A DNA stretch of 64,000 nucleotides. Origin: an uncultured Myxococcales bacterium. GTDB lineage: Bacteria; Myxococcota; Myxococcia; Myxococcales; Myxococcaceae. Made by a program: the position numbers and the translations under genes. The notes under the pieces are model-generated. The model made no database searches. It worked only from the letters and a program-made list of their open reading frames with translations, and was not told the origin of the DNA. Shown piece after piece: positions 32,075-41,414 of the stretch (position 1 is its first letter; every line of letters begins with the position of its first letter). Where the stretch lies: positions 496,001 through 560,000 of the forward strand of contig CALJKW010000055.1 of NCBI GenBank assembly GCA_937980205.1, written 5' to 3'.

Positions 32075-35000
32075 ATGAGCAACGGAGATCGGCCGGAGCT
32101 TCCCCGCACGATGACTGGCGCCATCCCGGCCATTCCCGTCCCGACGAATCCGAACCCTCCGACACAGACTGAAGACGCGGCGCGCGCGCGCATCGCGGCG
32201 CTCGAGGCCGAGGCCCGCGGCCAGGGCGCGACGGTCGAGGCCGCCCTGCTCTTCCACGAGATCGGCCTGCTCTGGGAGAACCCGCTCAAGCACCCGCGCA
32301 ACGCCGCCGTCGCCTACCAGTCGGCGTTCAAGCTCGCGCCGCGCTTCCTCGCGAACATCCGCGCCGCGCGCCGCCTGTTCGCCGAGGTCGGCAACTGGGT
32401 GATGGTGGTGCAGCTCATCGACGCCGAGCGCCAGGGCGTCGAGAGCAAGCGCACGCAGGCGGCGCTGCTGTTCGAAAAGGGCCAGATCCTCGAGCAGCGC
32501 CTGAGCCGCGAAGCCGACGCGCGCCTCGCGTTCAACGAGGCGCTCAGCCTCGAGCCCGAAGACGTCACGCTGCTCATCCAGCTCGAGCAGCTCTTCAACG
32601 AGAAGGCCGACCACACCGCGCTGGTGAAGGTGCAGAAGCTGCTCGCGCGCGTCGTCGCCGACCCGAGCGCGAAGGCGCACTACCTCACCGCCGCCGGCCT
32701 GTTGCTCGAAGATCGCCTCAAGCAGCTCGAAGAGGCGACCGCGTGCTTCCGCGAGGCGTTCGCCATCGACCGCCGCGACCCGATGCTGATCGCGGCGATG
32801 AAGCGCGTCGCGCAGCGCGAGGGCCGCCTCGACGAAGAGCTCGCCGCGCTCGCCGCCGAGGCCGAAGCGCAGGGCCCGAACGCCGGCCCGACGTACCTGC
32901 AGATCAGCAAGGCGTACGAGCGCCTGAGCCGCACCGACGACGCGCTCGCCGCGCTGCTCGCCGCGCGCAAGGTGTCGCCGCAGGACCCGCTCATCCTCTC
33001 CGAGCTGGCGCGCATCTACGAAGGCCAGGGCCGCCACCAGGAGCTCGCCGACGCGCTGCTCGCCTGGGTCGGCTCGATCACCGACGAGAGCGAGCTCATC
33101 GCCGTCAACCTGCGCCTCGCGGGCCTCTACGAAGAGCACCTCAAGAAGGACGACGAGGCCATCAAGCGGTACCAGGCGATCCTCACCAAGGTGCCCGGCC
33201 ACGGCGCCGCGCTCGCGGGCCTCGGCAAGCTGTACCACCGCTCGAAGAACTGGGAGGGCCTGCTCGGCACCTTCGACGCCGAGATCGCCGCCGCCGACGA
33301 CCCGAAGGTGAAGGCCGGCCGCATCTACAAGTCCGCCGAGGTGCTCGAAGAGCGCCTGCAGAACGTCGACCGCGCCATCGAGCGCTACAACCACTGCCTC
33401 CAGGTCTCGCCCGGGTTCCTGCCCGCGCAGAAGGCGCTCGCGCGGCTCTACGAGCAGCAGGGCCGGTGGATCGACCTCATCGCGATGTACGACCAGGACC
33501 TGCTCCAGACGACGGACCAGGAGCAGCAGATCGGCACGCTGAACAAGATGGCGGCGATCTTCGAAGACCGCCTGACCGACATGCCGCGCGCGATCGAGAC
33601 GCTGCGCCGCGTGCTCGAGATCGCCCCCGATCACCTCGCCACCGTCCGCAACCTCGCGCGCCTCTACGAGCGCGTCGGCAAGTGGCACGAGCTCATCGAG
33701 CTGCACGATCGCGAGGCCTCGCTCTCCGGAGACACCAAGCAGGTCATCTCGCTCGCCCACCGCAACGCCGAGATCCTCGAGGAGCAGCTCAAGGACCGCG
33801 CCGGCGCGATCGTCGCGTACGAGAAGGTGCTCGCGCTGTCTCCGTCGTACCTGCCGGCGCTCAAGGCCCTCGGCCGCCTCTACGGCCAGGAGCAGCGGTG
33901 GGACGCCCTCATCCGCATGTACCGCGCCGAGTCGGAGATCGCTCCGACGGCCGACGCCGCCGCGACGCTCATCTACAAGATCGGCGAGCTGTACGAGCAG
34001 AAGCTCTCGAACGAGAACGACGCCATCGCCTCGTACCAGGAGGTGCTCACGCTCGCGCCCTCGTACTTCCCCGCCGTGCGCGCGCTCGCCCGCATCTACC
34101 GCACGCAGGGCGCGTGGGAGTCGCTCATCGAGGTGCTGCGCGCCGAGGCCGCGAACCGCACCGACCCGACCGAGCGCGCCAACGCGATGTTCCAGGCCGC
34201 TGCCATCTGGGAGGACCAGCTCAAGCGCCCCGACAACGCCATCGAGGGCTACCAGGAAGTGCTGCGCCTCACGCCCGGCCACACCACCGCCCTGCAGCAG
34301 CTCGAGCGGCTGCTCATGGCGAAGGACGACGTGAAGGAGCTCATCTCCGTCCTCGACCGGCAGACGCAGGTCGGCTCGAACGTCATGCGCGTCGCCGCGT
34401 GGCTCAAGCTCGCGCGCATCTACCTCGACCGTCTCAACGAGCCGCAGCGCGCGGCGCTCTGCTGCGAGAACGCGCTCGCGCTCGAGGCCGGCAACCTCGG
34501 CGCGCTCAAGCTGCTCGAGCGCATTCGCGTCAACGACAAGCTGCGCCGCACCGAGCTGCGCGCGCGCATCGCCGAGACCATCGGAGACCAGAAGCTCGCC
34601 GCCGCCATGCGCCTCGCCGTCGCCGAGTCCGGCGTCGACACCTCGGCCAAGCCGCAGGAGACCATCGTCGCGCAGCTCAAGGCCGCGTGGGCCGCCGACC
34701 CCACCGACGAAGCGCTCGGCCTCATGCTCGAGCGCGCGCTGCAGAAGACGCAGGACGCGCGGGGCCTCATCGAGCTGTACCAGCACCGCAAGACGCTGGT
34801 GAATGACCCCACCGATCAGCTGCAGCTCACGCTGCGCATCGCCGACCTCTACGAGCACAAGCTCGGCGACGTGCCGCACGCGGCGCAGATGTACGAGGCC
34901 GCGCTGCAGACGGCTCCGGCGATCTTCCCGGCGCTGCAGGGCCTGGCGCGCTGCATGCGCGCCCTCGGCAACCTCGAGCGTGCCCGCGCGACGCTCGCCA

Positions 35001-37093
35001 TCATCGGAGAGACCGCCCGCGACAAGGCCACCGCGACGCAGGCGCTGCTCGAGGGCGCGCGGCTCGCCCGAGACGCCAACGACGTCGACGCGGCGACCGC
35101 GCTGTACCGGAAGATCCTCGACCACGACCCGACGCACGCCGAGGCCGGCACGGGGATCGAAGAGATCCTCGCGCAGCGCGGCGGCGCTCCCGATCTGGCG
35201 ATGCTGCACGAGCGGCGCGGCGACGCGAAGCTCGCCCAGAAGGACAACGCGGGCGCCGCCACCGAGCTGTTCGCCGCCGCGAAGATCCACCTCGAGCAGC
35301 TCAAAGATCGCGACCGCGGCGTCGAGCTGCTCGACCGCGCGCTGCTCGCGAACCCGACCCTGGGCGACGCGCTCGAGCTCAAGGGAGATCTCGCGCTCGA
35401 GGCGCAGAACTGGGCCGAGGCGGCCGCGGCGTTCAGCGTGCGCGTCAGTCAGGGTGGCGACCCGCACCGCGTCGCGTCGATTCACTTGAAGCTCGGCGCG
35501 CTCTACCAGGACCGCTTGGGCGACGGCTCGCGCGCGACCGCGCACCTGCAGACCGCGCTCAACGACGACCCGACGAACCTCGAGGCGCTCGAGCGCCTGG
35601 CGACGATTCACACCCAGGCGGCGAACTGGACGGGCGCCTCCGAGTGCCTGACGAAGCTGCTCGAGGTCGAGCAGAACCCGTCGGCGCGCGCGAAGCACAC
35701 CATCGCGCTCGCGCAGATTCACCAGAACGGCTTCAACGATCCGACGCAGGCGGCCGCGCTGTACAAGCGCGCGCTCGAGCTGGCCCCCGGAGACCCGGCG
35801 ACGCTCGACCGGCTCGTCGGCCTCTACGAGCAGCTCGGCCAGCTGCAAGAGCTCGTCAACGTGCTGGAGCAGCAGGCGCAGGTGGCTCCGGACATGAAGC
35901 GGGCGATCGCGCTGAAGCTGCGCATCGGCGACATCTACGCGCGCTCGCTCGAGAACCCGCAGCGCGCGATGGCGACGTACCGCAGCGTGCTCGACGTCGA
36001 GCCCTCGAACATCTCGGCGCACGTGGCGCTCGCCGACCTGTTCACGAAGGACCCCTCGGCGCACGCGATGGCCATCGAGTCTCACCGCGCGCTGCTCAAG
36101 CTCGACCCGATGCGCATCGAGAGCTGGCACACGCTGTTCCGCATCTGGGAATCGCACCGGCAGCTCGACAAGGCGTTCTGCGCCGCGGGCGTGCTCGGCT
36201 TCCTGCGCCGCACGAACGACGTCGAGGGCGCGTTCCTCACCGAGGGAAAAAACCGGCTGCCGGCCGAGACTCAAGCGCAGCTGCAGCCGGCGGAGATCGA
36301 GCAGCTGCACGTCCCCGTCGCGCGCAGCCCGGTGGTGCAGGTGTTCCGCGCCATCGGCGACCAGCTGCCGAAGATCTTCCCCGTCGACTTCGAGCACCTC
36401 GGCATCGACAAGAAGGCCGACCGCCTGAAGAGCGATCACGCGGTGCACAAGGCGGTGCGCGCCGTCGCGAGCGTCTTCGGCGTCGAGGACTTCGAGGTGT
36501 ACCAGGCGCGTCGCGGCCTCGTGTTCCTCGAGACGACCGAGCCGCTCTCGGTGTGCGTGGGGCAAGACGTGGTGCGCCGCTTCAACGCGCGCGAGCAGAA
36601 GTTCCTGCTCGGCCGCGCGGCGCTGACGCTCTACGACAAGGCCGCGGTGCTGAGAAAGACGTCGGCGGGCGAGCTCGCGGATCTCGTCGGCAACTCGGTG
36701 CGCATCCACCTGTCCGACTGGACCGGGCTGGGCCGCAAGAACGAGGACCACTCGAAGCAGCTGCGCAAGGCCTACTCGCGGCGCGCCATCAAGACGCTCG
36801 AGGAGCCGGCAGAGGCCGTCGCGCGGCTGACGAACTGGAGCCTCGACGCCGTCGTCGAGGGCATGAACCTCTCGTTCGACCGCGCGGGCCTGCTGCTCGC
36901 CGGCGACGTGCAGGCCGGCCTCGGCATGATGCTGAAGGACGAGAGCTCGCCCCCGGCCACGTCACGCGTCGACACGCCCGAGACGGTCGCGGCCGCCGTC
37001 AGTCAGCGCAGAGATCTGCGCGAGCTGATGCTGTTCGCCATCAGCGACGACTTCTTCCGGCTGAGGGCGCGGCTGGGCCTGTCGCTGGGCTGA
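32075..37093 (+). CDS. Giant TPR-repeat protein (1672 residues)
   Basis: It starts at ATG 32075 (MSNGDRPELP). After a Pro/Thr-rich N terminus of about 35 residues, almost the whole protein to about residue 1390 is tandem TPRs. They fall in an unusual 34-37-residue period with the recurring core Y-x-x-[VI]-L-x-[LI]-x-P-x-[YHN]-x-x-A-L-x-x-L-x-R-L-Y. The last 280 residues form a different alpha/beta domain (VFRAIGDQLPKIFPVDFEHLG onward, about 1420-1672). No signal peptide or transmembrane segment, so it is cytoplasmic. It is likely a scaffold in a large complex. Large TPR proteins are common in myxobacterial motility and regulatory systems. Confidence 0.85.
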   Translation: MSNGDRPELPRTMTGAIPAIPVPTNPNPPTQTEDAARARIAALEAEARGQGATVEAALLFHEIGLLWENPLKHPRNAAVAYQSAFKLAPRFLANIRAARRLFAEVGNWVMVVQLIDAERQGVESKRTQAALLFEKGQILEQRLSREADARLAFNEALSLEPEDVTLLIQLEQLFNEKADHTALVKVQKLLARVVADPSAKAHYLTAAGLLLEDRLKQLEEATACFREAFAIDRRDPMLIAAMKRVAQREGRLDEELAALAAEAEAQGPNAGPTYLQISKAYERLSRTDDALAALLAARKVSPQDPLILSELARIYEGQGRHQELADALLAWVGSITDESELIAVNLRLAGLYEEHLKKDDEAIKRYQAILTKVPGHGAALAGLGKLYHRSKNWEGLLGTFDAEIAAADDPKVKAGRIYKSAEVLEERLQNVDRAIERYNHCLQVSPGFLPAQKALARLYEQQGRWIDLIAMYDQDLLQTTDQEQQIGTLNKMAAIFEDRLTDMPRAIETLRRVLEIAPDHLATVRNLARLYERVGKWHELIELHDREASLSGDTKQVISLAHRNAEILEEQLKDRAGAIVAYEKVLALSPSYLPALKALGRLYGQEQRWDALIRMYRAESEIAPTADAAATLIYKIGELYEQKLSNENDAIASYQEVLTLAPSYFPAVRALARIYRTQGAWESLIEVLRAEAANRTDPTERANAMFQAAAIWEDQLKRPDNAIEGYQEVLRLTPGHTTALQQLERLLMAKDDVKELISVLDRQTQVGSNVMRVAAWLKLARIYLDRLNEPQRAALCCENALALEAGNLGALKLLERIRVNDKLRRTELRARIAETIGDQKLAAAMRLAVAESGVDTSAKPQETIVAQLKAAWAADPTDEALGLMLERALQKTQDARGLIELYQHRKTLVNDPTDQLQLTLRIADLYEHKLGDVPHAAQMYEAALQTAPAIFPALQGLARCMRALGNLERARATLAIIGETARDKATATQALLEGARLARDANDVDAATALYRKILDHDPTHAEAGTGIEEILAQRGGAPDLAMLHERRGDAKLAQKDNAGAATELFAAAKIHLEQLKDRDRGVELLDRALLANPTLGDALELKGDLALEAQNWAEAAAAFSVRVSQGGDPHRVASIHLKLGALYQDRLGDGSRATAHLQTALNDDPTNLEALERLATIHTQAANWTGASECLTKLLEVEQNPSARAKHTIALAQIHQNGFNDPTQAAALYKRALELAPGDPATLDRLVGLYEQLGQLQELVNVLEQQAQVAPDMKRAIALKLRIGDIYARSLENPQRAMATYRSVLDVEPSNISAHVALADLFTKDPSAHAMAIESHRALLKLDPMRIESWHTLFRIWESHRQLDKAFCAAGVLGFLRRTNDVEGAFLTEGKNRLPAETQAQLQPAEIEQLHVPVARSPVVQVFRAIGDQLPKIFPVDFEHLGIDKKADRLKSDHAVHKAVRAVASVFGVEDFEVYQARRGLVFLETTEPLSVCVGQDVVRRFNAREQKFLLGRAALTLYDKAAVLRKTSAGELADLVGNSVRIHLSDWTGLGRKNEDHSKQLRKAYSRRAIKTLEEPAEAVARLTNWSLDAVVEGMNLSFDRAGLLLAGDVQAGLGMMLKDESSPPATSRVDTPETVAAAVSQRRDLRELMLFAISDDFFRLRARLGLSLG

Positions 37094-37094
37094 G

Positions 37095-37186
37095 CAGAAA
37101 ATGGGGACAGGCTGATTTTTCCCAGGACGAACCGTCGTCCTACGCGGCGACTGTCGCGGGAAAAATCAGCCTGTCCCCATTTTCTG
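37095..37186. repeat. REP/REPIN-like element, 29-bp perfect arms
   Basis: The arms at 37095-37123 and 37158-37186 are perfect reverse complements over 29 bases, with core ATGGGGACAGGCTGATTTTT. Inside is a second perfect stem, AGGACGA/TCGTCCT with loop ACCG (37124-37141). The element fills the gap between two convergent genes: it starts two bases after the TPR stop and ends one base before the kinase stop codon. GGGGACAGG / CCTGTCCCC ends are typical of RAYT-mobilised REPs. It may double as a bidirectional terminator. Confidence 0.9.
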
Positions 37187-37187
37187 T

Positions 37188-38735
37188 CTAGCGGCGCTTC
37201 GCCAGCGGCTCTTCCCGCAGCAGCCGCTCGAGCGCGTCGGTGTCGGGCGGCTTGACCATGTGCAGATCGAAGCCGGCGAGGTGCGAGGCGGCGCGCTGCT
37301 GCGTCGAGCCGTAGCCGGTGAGCGCGACGAGGACGAGGTTCTTGCCCCGGTCGTCGGCGCGGACGCGCCGGGCGATCTCGTAGCCGTCGATGCCGGGCAG
37401 GCCGATGTCGACGAGCGCGACGTCGGGCTGCTCTTCGAGGATCGCGTCGAGACCGGCGACTCCGTCGGAGGCGGCCTTCACGCGGTGCCCCCACATCTCG
37501 CAGAGGTCGACGAGCGACTGCTGCAGATCGACGTTGTCCTCGACCACGACGATGCGCCGGGCATCGGACGCGGCGCCGGCGCCCGCGAGCTGGCCGCTGG
37601 CCGCCTTCGACGCCACCACCGGCAGCTCGACGAGGAACTCGCTGCCCTCGCCGAGGCCTCCGCTCGCGGCGGAGACGCGGCCGCCGTGCAGCTCGACGAG
37701 CTTCTTCACCATCGTCAGGCCGATGCCGAGGCCTCCGCGCGTGCGATCGATGGTGACGCCCGACTGGGAGAACAGGTCGAAGATGCGCGGAAGCTCCTGC
37801 CGGGCGATGCCGACGCCGGTGTCGCGAATCGTCACGCGCACGTTGCCGTGCACCTCGCGGACGCCGACGGTGATCTTCCCGCCCTCGCCGGTGTACTGGC
37901 TCGCGTTGTCGAGCAGGTTCGTGAACACCTGCTCGAGCCGCATCACGTCGCCGTCGACGGTGAGGCTCGAGCGGCCCGGCTCGTAGACGAGCGTCTGGTG
38001 GCGCCGCGCAGCGCCTCCGTCGCGGCACGACTCGACGACACGGGCGAGCAGCTCGGTGAGCTCGATGGGCTCGCGCTTGAGCTCGATGCGGCCGTGCGTC
38101 ACGCGCGCCACGTCGAGCAGATCGTCGAGCAGGTGCTTCAGGTGGTGCGTCTGCCGCTGCACCACCTGAACGGCGCGCACGGCCTTCTCGTCGCTCACGC
38201 TGTTGCGCAGCACCGGCAGCGCGGCGGCGACGGCGGCGAGCGGGTTGCGCAGCTCGTGCGCGAGCATGGCGAGGAACTCGTCCTTCAAGCGGTCGGACTC
38301 GACGAGGCTCGCGGCGTCGTGCTTGAGGCGCGTCTCGGCGTAGCGCAGGCGGGCGAGCGCGTGGACCGTGGCGGCGAGCTCCTCGGGCTCGAAGGGCTGC
38401 GTGAGGTAGCCGTCGGCGCCGTGATCGAGCCCCTGCACGCGCTTCTCGAGCGTCACGAACGTGGCCGAGGTGAGCAGCACCTTCACGCCGGCCGTCGCGG
38501 CGTCGCTCTTCACGCGGCGGCAGACCTCGAAGCCCTCGATGTCGGGCAGGCGGACGTCGAGCACCATCACGTCGGGGCCACCGCGCACGAGCTCGAGCGC
38601 CGCGCTGCCGCTCGCGGCCTCGATGACCTCGAAGCCGGCGCGCTCGAGCATGAGCCCGATGGTGTAGCGGCTCGCCGCGTTGTCGTTGACGTTGAGGACT
38701 CGGACTCGTGCAGGCAGGGGCGGCATCGTCGACAT
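37188..38735 (-). CDS. Hybrid histidine kinase, REC-HisKA-HATPase-REC
   Basis: The protein has 515 residues. The N-terminal receiver has phosphoacceptor Asp60 (VMVLDVRLPD). The acidic pair is altered (VND), and the usual KPF Lys is Gln (LTQPFEP). The HisKA phospho-His160 is in LAHELRNPL, and the ATPase domain has DNASQY, DTGVGI and GGLGIGLTMV. The second receiver is at about 395-515 (VVVEDN, VALVDIGLPG, MVKPPD). No transmembrane or sensor domain, so it is cytoplasmic and takes input through its receiver. It is the last gene of the bilin operon, 4 bases after the previous stop. It could relay from the upstream kinase. Confidence 0.9.
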   Translation of the reverse strand: MSTMPPLPARVRVLNVNDNAASRYTIGLMLERAGFEVIEAASGSAALELVRGGPDVMVLDVRLPDIEGFEVCRRVKSDAATAGVKVLLTSATFVTLEKRVQGLDHGADGYLTQPFEPEELAATVHALARLRYAETRLKHDAASLVESDRLKDEFLAMLAHELRNPLAAVAAALPVLRNSVSDEKAVRAVQVVQRQTHHLKHLLDDLLDVARVTHGRIELKREPIELTELLARVVESCRDGGAARRHQTLVYEPGRSSLTVDGDVMRLEQVFTNLLDNASQYTGEGGKITVGVREVHGNVRVTIRDTGVGIARQELPRIFDLFSQSGVTIDRTRGGLGIGLTMVKKLVELHGGRVSAASGGLGEGSEFLVELPVVASKAASGQLAGAGAASDARRIVVVEDNVDLQQSLVDLCEMWGHRVKAASDGVAGLDAILEEQPDVALVDIGLPGIDGYEIARRVRADDRGKNLVLVALTGYGSTQQRAASHLAGFDLHMVKPPDTDALERLLREEPLAKRR

Positions 38736-38739
38736 GGCG

Positions 38740-40743
38740 TCAGTGGGTGGACAGGTGGGGCGCGCCCGCCTTCTTCAGGGCGTCGCGAATGCGGTTGATG
38801 GCGAGCTCGCGGGACAACATCTCCTTCGAGACGATCGCCTCGGTCTCGGCGGCGAGCCGGCTGCGGTCGGCGGGCTCCAGCATGTGCGAGGTGATGATGA
38901 TCACGGGGATGCCGCGGGTGACCGGGTCGGCCTTCAGGTCGTCGAGCACGTCGAAGGCCGTCATGTCCTTCAACAGGAAGTCGAGGAAGATGACGTTGGG
39001 GCGGTGCTCGCGCGCGGCGGTGATGCCCTCGGGGCCGCTGGCGGCCTCGGCGAGGGAGTACGGCGTCCCCTGCAGCAGCTGGCGCATGAGGTACCGCGAC
39101 TTCTCGTCGTCGTCGATGACGAGCACGCGGGCGTTCACGCCGCTCACGTTCAGCGCCTTGAGCTTGCGAATGAGCCTGTCCTGGTCGATCGGCTTCAACC
39201 AGAACTCGTCGGCGCCCAGCGCCCGCGCCTTCTGCGCCTTGTTCGTGATCGTGACGACGAGCACGGGGATGTCGGCCGTCGCCGGGTTGCGCTTCAGGTC
39301 GGCGAGGAACTGCCACGACGTCTCGCCCTCGAGCATGACGTCGAGGACGATCGCCGACGGCCGCAGGTCGTGCAGCAGCGTGCGCGCCTCGTCGATGGTC
39401 CGCGCCGGCACCGCCTGAAGGCCCGCCATCGAAAGGTACTTCTCGTAGATGAAGATGGTCTTGCGGTCGTCCTCGACGACGAGCACCGGCGCCCGCGAAG
39501 GGTCGAGCGGGCGGTCGCGAATCGCCTTCAGCTCCTTCACCTCGGGGTGCACCGTGGGGATGGTGAGCGTGAACACCGAGCCCTTGCCGACGAGGCTCTC
39601 GACCTCGAGCGAGCCGCAGAGCATCTCGGCGAGCCGGCGCGACAGCGCGAGGCCCAGGCCCGTGCCCTTCGCGCGGCGCTGCAGCGCGCTCTCGATCTGC
39701 GAGAACTCCTCGAAGATGACCTCGAGGTGCTCGGGCGCGATGCCGATGCCGGTATCCGAGACCGAGATCTGCAGCTGATCGCCCCGGGCCTTCAGCGCGA
39801 CGCGCACCTCGCCCTTCTCGGTGAACTTGAGCGCGTTCGAGACGAGGTTCCGGACGACCTGGGCGACCTTGCCTTGATCGGTCTCCATCACGAGCTCTTC
39901 CGACGGCCACGAGAACGAGAGCGCGACCTTCGCGGTCTCGGGCACGAGCGGCATCAGCATGCCGCGCAGCGACGAGACGAAGTGCGTCGCGGTGAACTTC
40001 TCGGGCCGCAGCTGGACCTTGCCGGCCTCGGCCTTCGAGAGGTCGAGCAGGTCGTTCACCATCGCCGAGAGCTCTTCCGCGGACGTGCGGATGAACTTCA
40101 CCTGCTTCTGCTGCTCCTCACTCAAGGGGGTGCCGCGGCTGTCGAGCAGCAGCTTCGAGAGGCCGAGGATCGTGTGCAGCGGCGTGCGGAACTCGTGGCT
40201 CACGTTGGCGACGAGGCGGCTCTTCACCTCGGAGTTGTGACGCAGCGAGGCCGCCTTGTCCGCGAGCTCGGCGTGCAGCGCGATGACCCCGCGGTTCGAG
40301 TCGGTGAGGCGGCGGTGCGTCTCGAGCAGCTCGTGGTGCTGGCGCTCGAGCTCGCGCTTCTGACGCGCGATCTCGCGGTTGAGCTCGACGACGTCGTCGA
40401 TGGCGCCGGCGACGTGGGCGCGGGCCTGCGCCAGCTGATCCGGCACGTGCAGGCCGAGCAGGCCGATGCGGCCGTCGCCGAGCGGCCTCGCCGAGAACAT
40501 CACGGTGCCGGGCTGCCCGCGGACCGCGAGGCTCAGCTCCCAGCCGTCGACGGCGGCGGTCTTCGCGCGCTCGAGCAGCGGAGCGACCTTGCCTTCGGTG
40601 CCGTCGACCGCGAGCGAGGCGAGCCGCACGCCTGGCCTCGCGCCGATCGCCTCGACCGCGACCGCGTCGGCAGAGATCACGACGCCGTCTGTGTCGCACA
40701 CCAGCTCGAGCTCGCGCCGCACGGCAAAGAAGGGGCTCGTCAC
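38740..40743 (-). CDS. Hybrid histidine kinase, PAS-like-HisKA-HATPase-REC-REC
   Basis: This 667-residue protein starts at GTG 40743, overlapping the bilin reductase stop (GTGA). Residues about 5-100 form a small PAS-like fold (LELVCDTDGVVISAD onward). A coiled coil spans 105-170, and HisKA His183 is in NVSHEFRTPLH. The ATPase domain (about 290-410) has SNALKF, DTGIGI and GTGLGLAL. Receiver 1 begins at VLVVEDDRKT and receiver 2 at VLVIDDDEKS, both with intact Asp. No GAF or PHY domain, so it is not a classical phytochrome. The PAS-like domain is the only candidate sensor. Position immediately after the bilin reductase implies a bilin- or light-linked signal; that is inference. Confidence 0.9.
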   Translation of the reverse strand: MTSPFFAVRRELELVCDTDGVVISADAVAVEAIGARPGVRLASLAVDGTEGKVAPLLERAKTAAVDGWELSLAVRGQPGTVMFSARPLGDGRIGLLGLHVPDQLAQARAHVAGAIDDVVELNREIARQKRELERQHHELLETHRRLTDSNRGVIALHAELADKAASLRHNSEVKSRLVANVSHEFRTPLHTILGLSKLLLDSRGTPLSEEQQKQVKFIRTSAEELSAMVNDLLDLSKAEAGKVQLRPEKFTATHFVSSLRGMLMPLVPETAKVALSFSWPSEELVMETDQGKVAQVVRNLVSNALKFTEKGEVRVALKARGDQLQISVSDTGIGIAPEHLEVIFEEFSQIESALQRRAKGTGLGLALSRRLAEMLCGSLEVESLVGKGSVFTLTIPTVHPEVKELKAIRDRPLDPSRAPVLVVEDDRKTIFIYEKYLSMAGLQAVPARTIDEARTLLHDLRPSAIVLDVMLEGETSWQFLADLKRNPATADIPVLVVTITNKAQKARALGADEFWLKPIDQDRLIRKLKALNVSGVNARVLVIDDDEKSRYLMRQLLQGTPYSLAEAASGPEGITAAREHRPNVIFLDFLLKDMTAFDVLDDLKADPVTRGIPVIIITSHMLEPADRSRLAAETEAIVSKEMLSRELAINRIRDALKKAGAPHLSTH

Positions 40744-41414
40744 GCAAACGTCTCCGGGAAGAGCACCGTCGAGATGAACGCGCGCGAGAAGTCGGGGCCG
40801 AAGATCCTGGCGAGCATGCCGAGCGCGCGGTCTTCTTCGCGGTGGTCGCGGCAGTACGCGAGGTGCTGGGTGGTGAAGTCGCGGCCGCCCTTCCCTGCCC
40901 GGCTCGCGAGGCCGACGAACGCGTCGGCGTAGCCCGTCACGACGCGGGCGATGGCGTGCGCATCACAGGCGCGCGTGCGGGTGATCAGCGCGTGAGGGCT
41001 GAACCAGCGGGTGGCCCAGGCGGGCAGCGCGCCGCCGACGGGGAGCGCGTGCACGGGCAAAGGAGGAAGCGGAGCGGTGCGATCGACCGGCGAGAGGTCG
41101 GCCGCGGCGACGACGGTGTCACCTCCGCCCAGGCCGACCAGGTCGACGCCGAAGATCGGCAGCTCGGTGCTCGGCTCGGGAATGCAGAGCACGTTGCCGA
41201 TCTCGAGGCCGTCTCCGACGATGGTGACGAAGCGCGCCCACCGGATGCGCGGGCCCCTCAGCACGCAGGCCCACAGGCGCGCGGGGTGTCCGCGGAACGA
41301 GCCGATGACGCTCTCGAAGCGAGGCTCGAGCGCGACGGGCTCGAGCGCCAGGGCCTCTTGCAGCGAGCCCTTGAGCTGCCGCGTCAGCTCGGCGAAGTGC
41401 AGCGCGCAGTTCAC
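40740..41414 (-). CDS. Ferredoxin-dependent bilin reductase (PcyA/HY2 family)
   Basis: This 224-residue protein should reduce biliverdin with electrons from ferredoxin to a phytobilin. Family landmarks are IPEP at 78-81, LPIFGVDLV with Asp91 (equivalent to PcyA Asp105), AADLSP at 104-109, and a C-terminal block from HLAYC to STVLFPE (184-220) that parallels the PcyA end. By manual alignment, PcyA His88 is Asn74 here and Glu76 is Phe62, more like the PebS/HY2 branch. The product is therefore uncertain (phycocyanobilin, phycoerythrobilin, phytochromobilin or another). The start GTG overlaps the upstream stop. Family assignment is firm; product is not. Confidence 0.85.
   Translation of the reverse strand: MNCALHFAELTRQLKGSLQEALALEPVALEPRFESVIGSFRGHPARLWACVLRGPRIRWARFVTIVGDGLEIGNVLCIPEPSTELPIFGVDLVGLGGGDTVVAAADLSPVDRTAPLPPLPVHALPVGGALPAWATRWFSPHALITRTRACDAHAIARVVTGYADAFVGLASRAGKGGRDFTTQHLAYCRDHREEDRALGMLARIFGPDFSRAFISTVLFPETFA

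Noticed and set aside
32060..36751. 1563-residue open frame on the minus strand
   Set aside because: It is a shadow of the giant TPR gene. Its composition is Arg/Ala/Leu/Val-rich low complexity with no motif, as expected from the antisense of GC-rich codons.
37094..37190. Apparent protein tails reading KWGQADF and KISLSPF
   Set aside because: These come from translating the GGGGACAGG inverted repeat in frames that run out of neighbouring shadows. They are not coding.
38740..40743. Bacteriophytochrome in the bilin operon
   Set aside because: The N-terminal region is only about 100 residues, with no GAF or PHY domain and no bilin-attachment Cys in a phytochrome context.
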